DNA of 14,764 bases, taken from the NCBI GenBank assembly GCA_025362915.1, contig JANYEU010000282.1:1-14764 (forward strand), read 5' to 3'. The translations under genes were made by a program, and so were the position numbers. Numbering within the stretch: the first letter of the stretch is position 1; each line of letters opens with the position of its first letter. Source of the DNA: Chitinophagaceae bacterium (GTDB lineage: Bacteria > Bacteroidota > Bacteroidia > Chitinophagales > Chitinophagaceae). Positions 12,820 to 14,764 of this stretch are shown here, piece after piece. The notes below the pieces were generated by a model, which was given only the letters and a program-made list of their open reading frames with translations, did no database searches and was not told the origin of the DNA.

Positions 12820-13410
12820 TTAATGATAGTAAGGGCTGATCATACAATAAACCACAGGACCGGTAAGTGCCACATAAAACCATAGCGGCCAAGTTATCCT
12901 GGCTAGTTTCTTATGCTTTGCATATTCTCCAGTCAATCCCCTATAAGCGGTAAATAATATGAATGGAAGAATAATGGTAGCCAAAAAGATATGGGTGGAT
13001 AAAATAATATAATAGAAGGTTCTCCACTCCCCTACCTGTTGTTTTTCCATTTCAGATAATATCCCATCATGGTTACTATCTCCAAACTTTGCTTCCCCTG
13101 CCAGCAAGTGATGGGCGATGTAAGAAATAAGGAATACTATTGACAGGATCAGGCAGGTTATCATGATACGTTTGTGTAGAAAATAATTTTTACTCATTTT
13201 AACCACCAACAATGCCGCTACCAACAAACCTGCGGTACTGGCATTTATAAATGCATTGAGCGTGGCAAAGAAATGTACATTAAACCCTAGGTTTACAGTC
13301 AATTTAAACTTGCTCAACAAAACCACGGCAGTAAATACTACAAATGAAAATACCCATATCAACTGATTTGCCAGCTTGTCATTTTTTTTAATTGTTGCTT
13401 CTAATATCAT
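12820..13410 (-). CDS. DUF420 (CtaM/YozB-type) membrane protein with EF-hand-like loop
   Basis: A 196-residue membrane protein with about five membrane segments (roughly 15-35, 47-70, 83-103, 131-154, 173-193). Conserved-looking polar residues lie at segment edges: H80, H100/H101, H140, H166. The order 'FINASTAGLLVAAL', 'HKRIMITCLILS', 'STHIFLATIILPFILFTAYRGL', 'HKKLARITWPLWFYVALTG' fits DUF420, a family that includes B. subtilis YozB and S. aureus CtaM, needed for haem-copper oxidase maturation. Between segments 3 and 4 lies 'DSNHDGILSEME' (111-122), which matches the 12-residue calcium-binding EF-hand loop at positions 1, 3, 5, 6, 8 and 12. It is downstream of the SCO gene by 36 bp on the same strand and probably in its transcript. 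Confidence 0.9.
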   Translation of the reverse strand: MILEATIKKNDKLANQLIWVFSFVVFTAVVLLSKFKLTVNLGFNVHFFATLNAFINASTAGLLVAALLVVKMSKNYFLHKRIMITCLILSIVFLISYIAHHLLAGEAKFGDSNHDGILSEMEKQQVGEWRTFYYIILSTHIFLATIILPFILFTAYRGLTGEYAKHKKLARITWPLWFYVALTGPVVYCMISPYYH

Positions 13411-13446
13411 TTTATTTATATTTAATTTTAATAGCCGTACTTTTAT

Positions 13447-14259
13447 TTATCCATTAATTTTTCTTCTGCTAGACATGTAAGCCACAAAGAATACCACCAA
13501 AGCCACTATCAATACCCACAGCCATTTAAGGTCTATTATATCTAAGAATAACTGGCTTTTCTGCTTCTTATCCTTCTCCATCATGAGTAGGCCAATATCC
13601 CTGGCAAGTTTTGCCACTTCAACCGTATCAAGTCCGTTATAATAGCCACGCACCATATAATCCTTATCCAGCACCACAAACCTATTGGTATGCACAAAAT
13701 CAGAATCCACAGGTTCACCACTAAACTGATCTACCTTTAATTCCTGAAAAGCAAAGTTGGCAATTGTTTTAGGATTACCCGTCAGCATCCACCAATTGTC
13801 GTGGTTAACGCCAAACTTGTCTGCATAGTCTTTCAATGCTTTCACCGTATCATGGTCAGCATCAATAGAAAAAGAAACAAACTGCACCACAGAAGTATCA
13901 ATCTTGTTTCGGGTATCACCTCCCAATATAAAAGAATGTTGCAACCTAGCCATGTTGTGGGTAAGTATGGGGCATATACTCCTGCAATGAGTGAAGAAAT
14001 AATCTATCACCATTATCTTTCCTGGTTTGTCATAGAGGCTTACCGTATCACCCAGTTGATTCACCAGCGTAATATTTGCCGTTTTGTGCCAAACAGTATC
14101 GCTTACCTCTTTGCCATCCTTGATAGACTGTATTACGGTATCCATCAAGAAATGTCGTGGCATTATCACGGCATTATCGCTTGCCATCTTTAGCCATATA
14201 TAACAGGATACAGGTATTAGAATGGCTATACAAAGTGACAGAAACGCTTTTTTATTCAT
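13447..14259 (-). CDS. SCO1/SenC-type copper chaperone for cytochrome c oxidase
   Basis: A 270-residue protein with a thioredoxin-like SCO domain at about 55-225. The copper ligands are present: C92 and C96 in 'THCRSICP' (CxxxC) and H190 in 'FVHTNRF'. SCO proteins deliver copper to the CuA centre of oxidase subunit II or keep its thiols reduced. An N-terminal anchor (about 5-24) puts the domain outside the cytoplasm. A second hydrophobic segment at 245-261 followed by 'SSRRKING' would anchor the C-terminus too, which is more than the classical single N-terminal anchor. It lies between COX IV and DUF420, with 90 bp and a terminator-like hairpin upstream, so it may have its own promoter or be read through at reduced level. 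Confidence 0.93.
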   Translation of the reverse strand: MNKKAFLSLCIAILIPVSCYIWLKMASDNAVIMPRHFLMDTVIQSIKDGKEVSDTVWHKTANITLVNQLGDTVSLYDKPGKIMVIDYFFTHCRSICPILTHNMARLQHSFILGGDTRNKIDTSVVQFVSFSIDADHDTVKALKDYADKFGVNHDNWWMLTGNPKTIANFAFQELKVDQFSGEPVDSDFVHTNRFVVLDKDYMVRGYYNGLDTVEVAKLARDIGLLMMEKDKKQKSQLFLDIIDLKWLWVLIVALVVFFVAYMSSRRKING

Positions 14260-14284
14260 TTAGATTATTTACGCTTTTGCCTAA

Positions 14285-14311
14285 TAAAAAACCACCGCAA
14301 AAGCGATGGTT
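14285..14311 (-). terminator. Terminator-like hairpin between COX IV and SCO genes
   Basis: On the minus strand AACCATCGC (14303-14311) pairs with GCGGTGGTT (14290-14298): 9 bp with one G-U pair and a four-base TTTT loop, followed by a T-rich run. It lies 38 bp after the COX IV stop. It may end the oxidase operon or only weaken read-through into SCO-DUF420. Confidence 0.7.
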
Positions 14312-14349
14312 CAATATGGTAAAAACAATTATAGTAGAAAGCAGTTTTA

Positions 14350-14764
14350 TTACTCTCCAGATTTTTTAACTTCTTTTACCTCTTCACTCTTTTGAACCTT
14401 GATTTCTGTCTGCGCCTTTTTGTAAGGATCGTATCTATTCCTCAAGTTCTTGTAAGAATTACCTTCATATAAGAAGGCGGTAATAAACCAAACAAACAAA
14501 AGAAGAGGAACACAAATTGTCATTATCAAGTTCTTTATCTCATGTTTTAAGTGCATGAAATAACCAACAATGTAGAATGCTTTCGCCATCATCAATATTA
14601 CAATCGAACCCTTTATTGCCAAGCGAAAGCCTGCGCCCTCTATGCCCATCATCCAGAATCCAAGAATCAATTCTATTATTGTCAATGCGCTTAGTATTCC
14701 TGTTACTTTCCAGATTTCTTTTACTACTGCGCCATCATCGTGTAATGCGTCTGCTGTATGTGCC
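14350..14764 (-). CDS. Cytochrome c oxidase subunit IV family protein, 5' end cut by window
   Basis: The frame is open from the stop at 14350 to the right edge, 137 residues plus one base. An in-frame TTG at 14685 could pass for a start, but the 26 residues before it ('AHTADALHDDGAVVKEIWKV' and on) are clearly part of the protein: a His/Asp-rich N-terminus and the 'KEIWKVTGILSALTIIEL' entry into the first membrane helix are typical of this family. Three membrane segments follow, ending in 'LLLFVWFITAFLYEG'. 'MAKAFYIVGYFMHLKHE' is the most recognisable stretch. The tail is Lys/Glu-rich ('QKSEEVKEVKKSGE'). It is a small subunit of a haem-copper oxidase in the inner membrane; the larger subunits are presumably just to the right. 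Confidence 0.88.
   Translation of the reverse strand, partial: AHTADALHDDGAVVKEIWKVTGILSALTIIELILGFWMMGIEGAGFRLAIKGSIVILMMAKAFYIVGYFMHLKHEIKNLIMTICVPLLLFVWFITAFLYEGNSYKNLRNRYDPYKKAQTEIKVQKSEEVKEVKKSGE

Noticed and set aside
14350..14685. COX IV gene starting at the TTG at 14685
   Set aside because: The frame continues upstream without a stop to the window edge, and the upstream residues fit the family, so the gene is longer and cut by the window.

Overview
The window looks like a chromosome segment from a member of the Bacteroidota, most likely the Chitinophagaceae or a relative. Three things point there. Gene starts lack Shine-Dalgarno motifs and have A/T-rich upstreams. Several upstream regions carry TAnnTTTG-type -7 motifs. 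The gene families also fit: a DUF5522 protein, a DUF6261-like protein, a zinc-less L36, and a COX IV/SCO/DUF420 set. No rRNA, tRNA, integrase, transposase, CRISPR array or phage gene is visible, so most of the window is core genome.

Layout. (1) Bases 1-906, minus strand: a NarL/LuxR-type response regulator, followed 15 bp later by the N-terminal PAS part of a sensor protein cut by the left edge. (2) Bases 1181-2278, minus: carA, between a strong intrinsic terminator (2341-2374) and a long hairpin (1034-1084). (3) Bases 2437-8888, minus: a long translation/transcription cluster read in the order thrS, infC, infA, rpmJ, rpsM, rpsK, rpsD, rpoA, rplQ. The second half is the classical alpha-operon order. 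The thrS-infC front is the unusual part: infC is not followed by rpmI-rplT, and infA is not preceded by secY/map. (4) Bases 9138-12749, plus: a secreted two-domain protein of unknown function, a 4 x 42 bp tandem array of GC-rich hairpins, a DUF6261-like protein with its own terminator, then the compact set trmB, DUF5522 mini-protein and an alkyltransferase-like (ATL) protein lacking the catalytic cysteine. (5) A large complex inverted repeat (12751-12806) separates this from (6) a minus-strand respiratory set at 12820-14764: COX subunit IV (cut by the right edge), an SCO-type copper chaperone and a DUF420 (CtaM/YozB-type) membrane protein with an EF-hand-like loop.

How the genes work together. 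Block 3 makes parts of the 30S and 50S subunits, two initiation factors, the RNA polymerase alpha subunit and threonyl-tRNA synthetase. Block 6 is probably the assembly end of a cytochrome c oxidase operon beginning to the right of the window: SCO for CuA copper delivery, DUF420 for oxidase maturation, COX IV as a structural subunit. trmB-DUF5522-ATL groups a tRNA modification enzyme with a DNA alkyl-lesion sensor.

I did not find a convincing new multi-gene system. The most unusual element is the hairpin array at 10278-10445. Its stems show paired substitutions between copies, which suggests the structure is selected. Next are the joined thrS-infC/infA operon, the PAQR-type ATL protein and the EF-hand-like insertion in the DUF420 protein.
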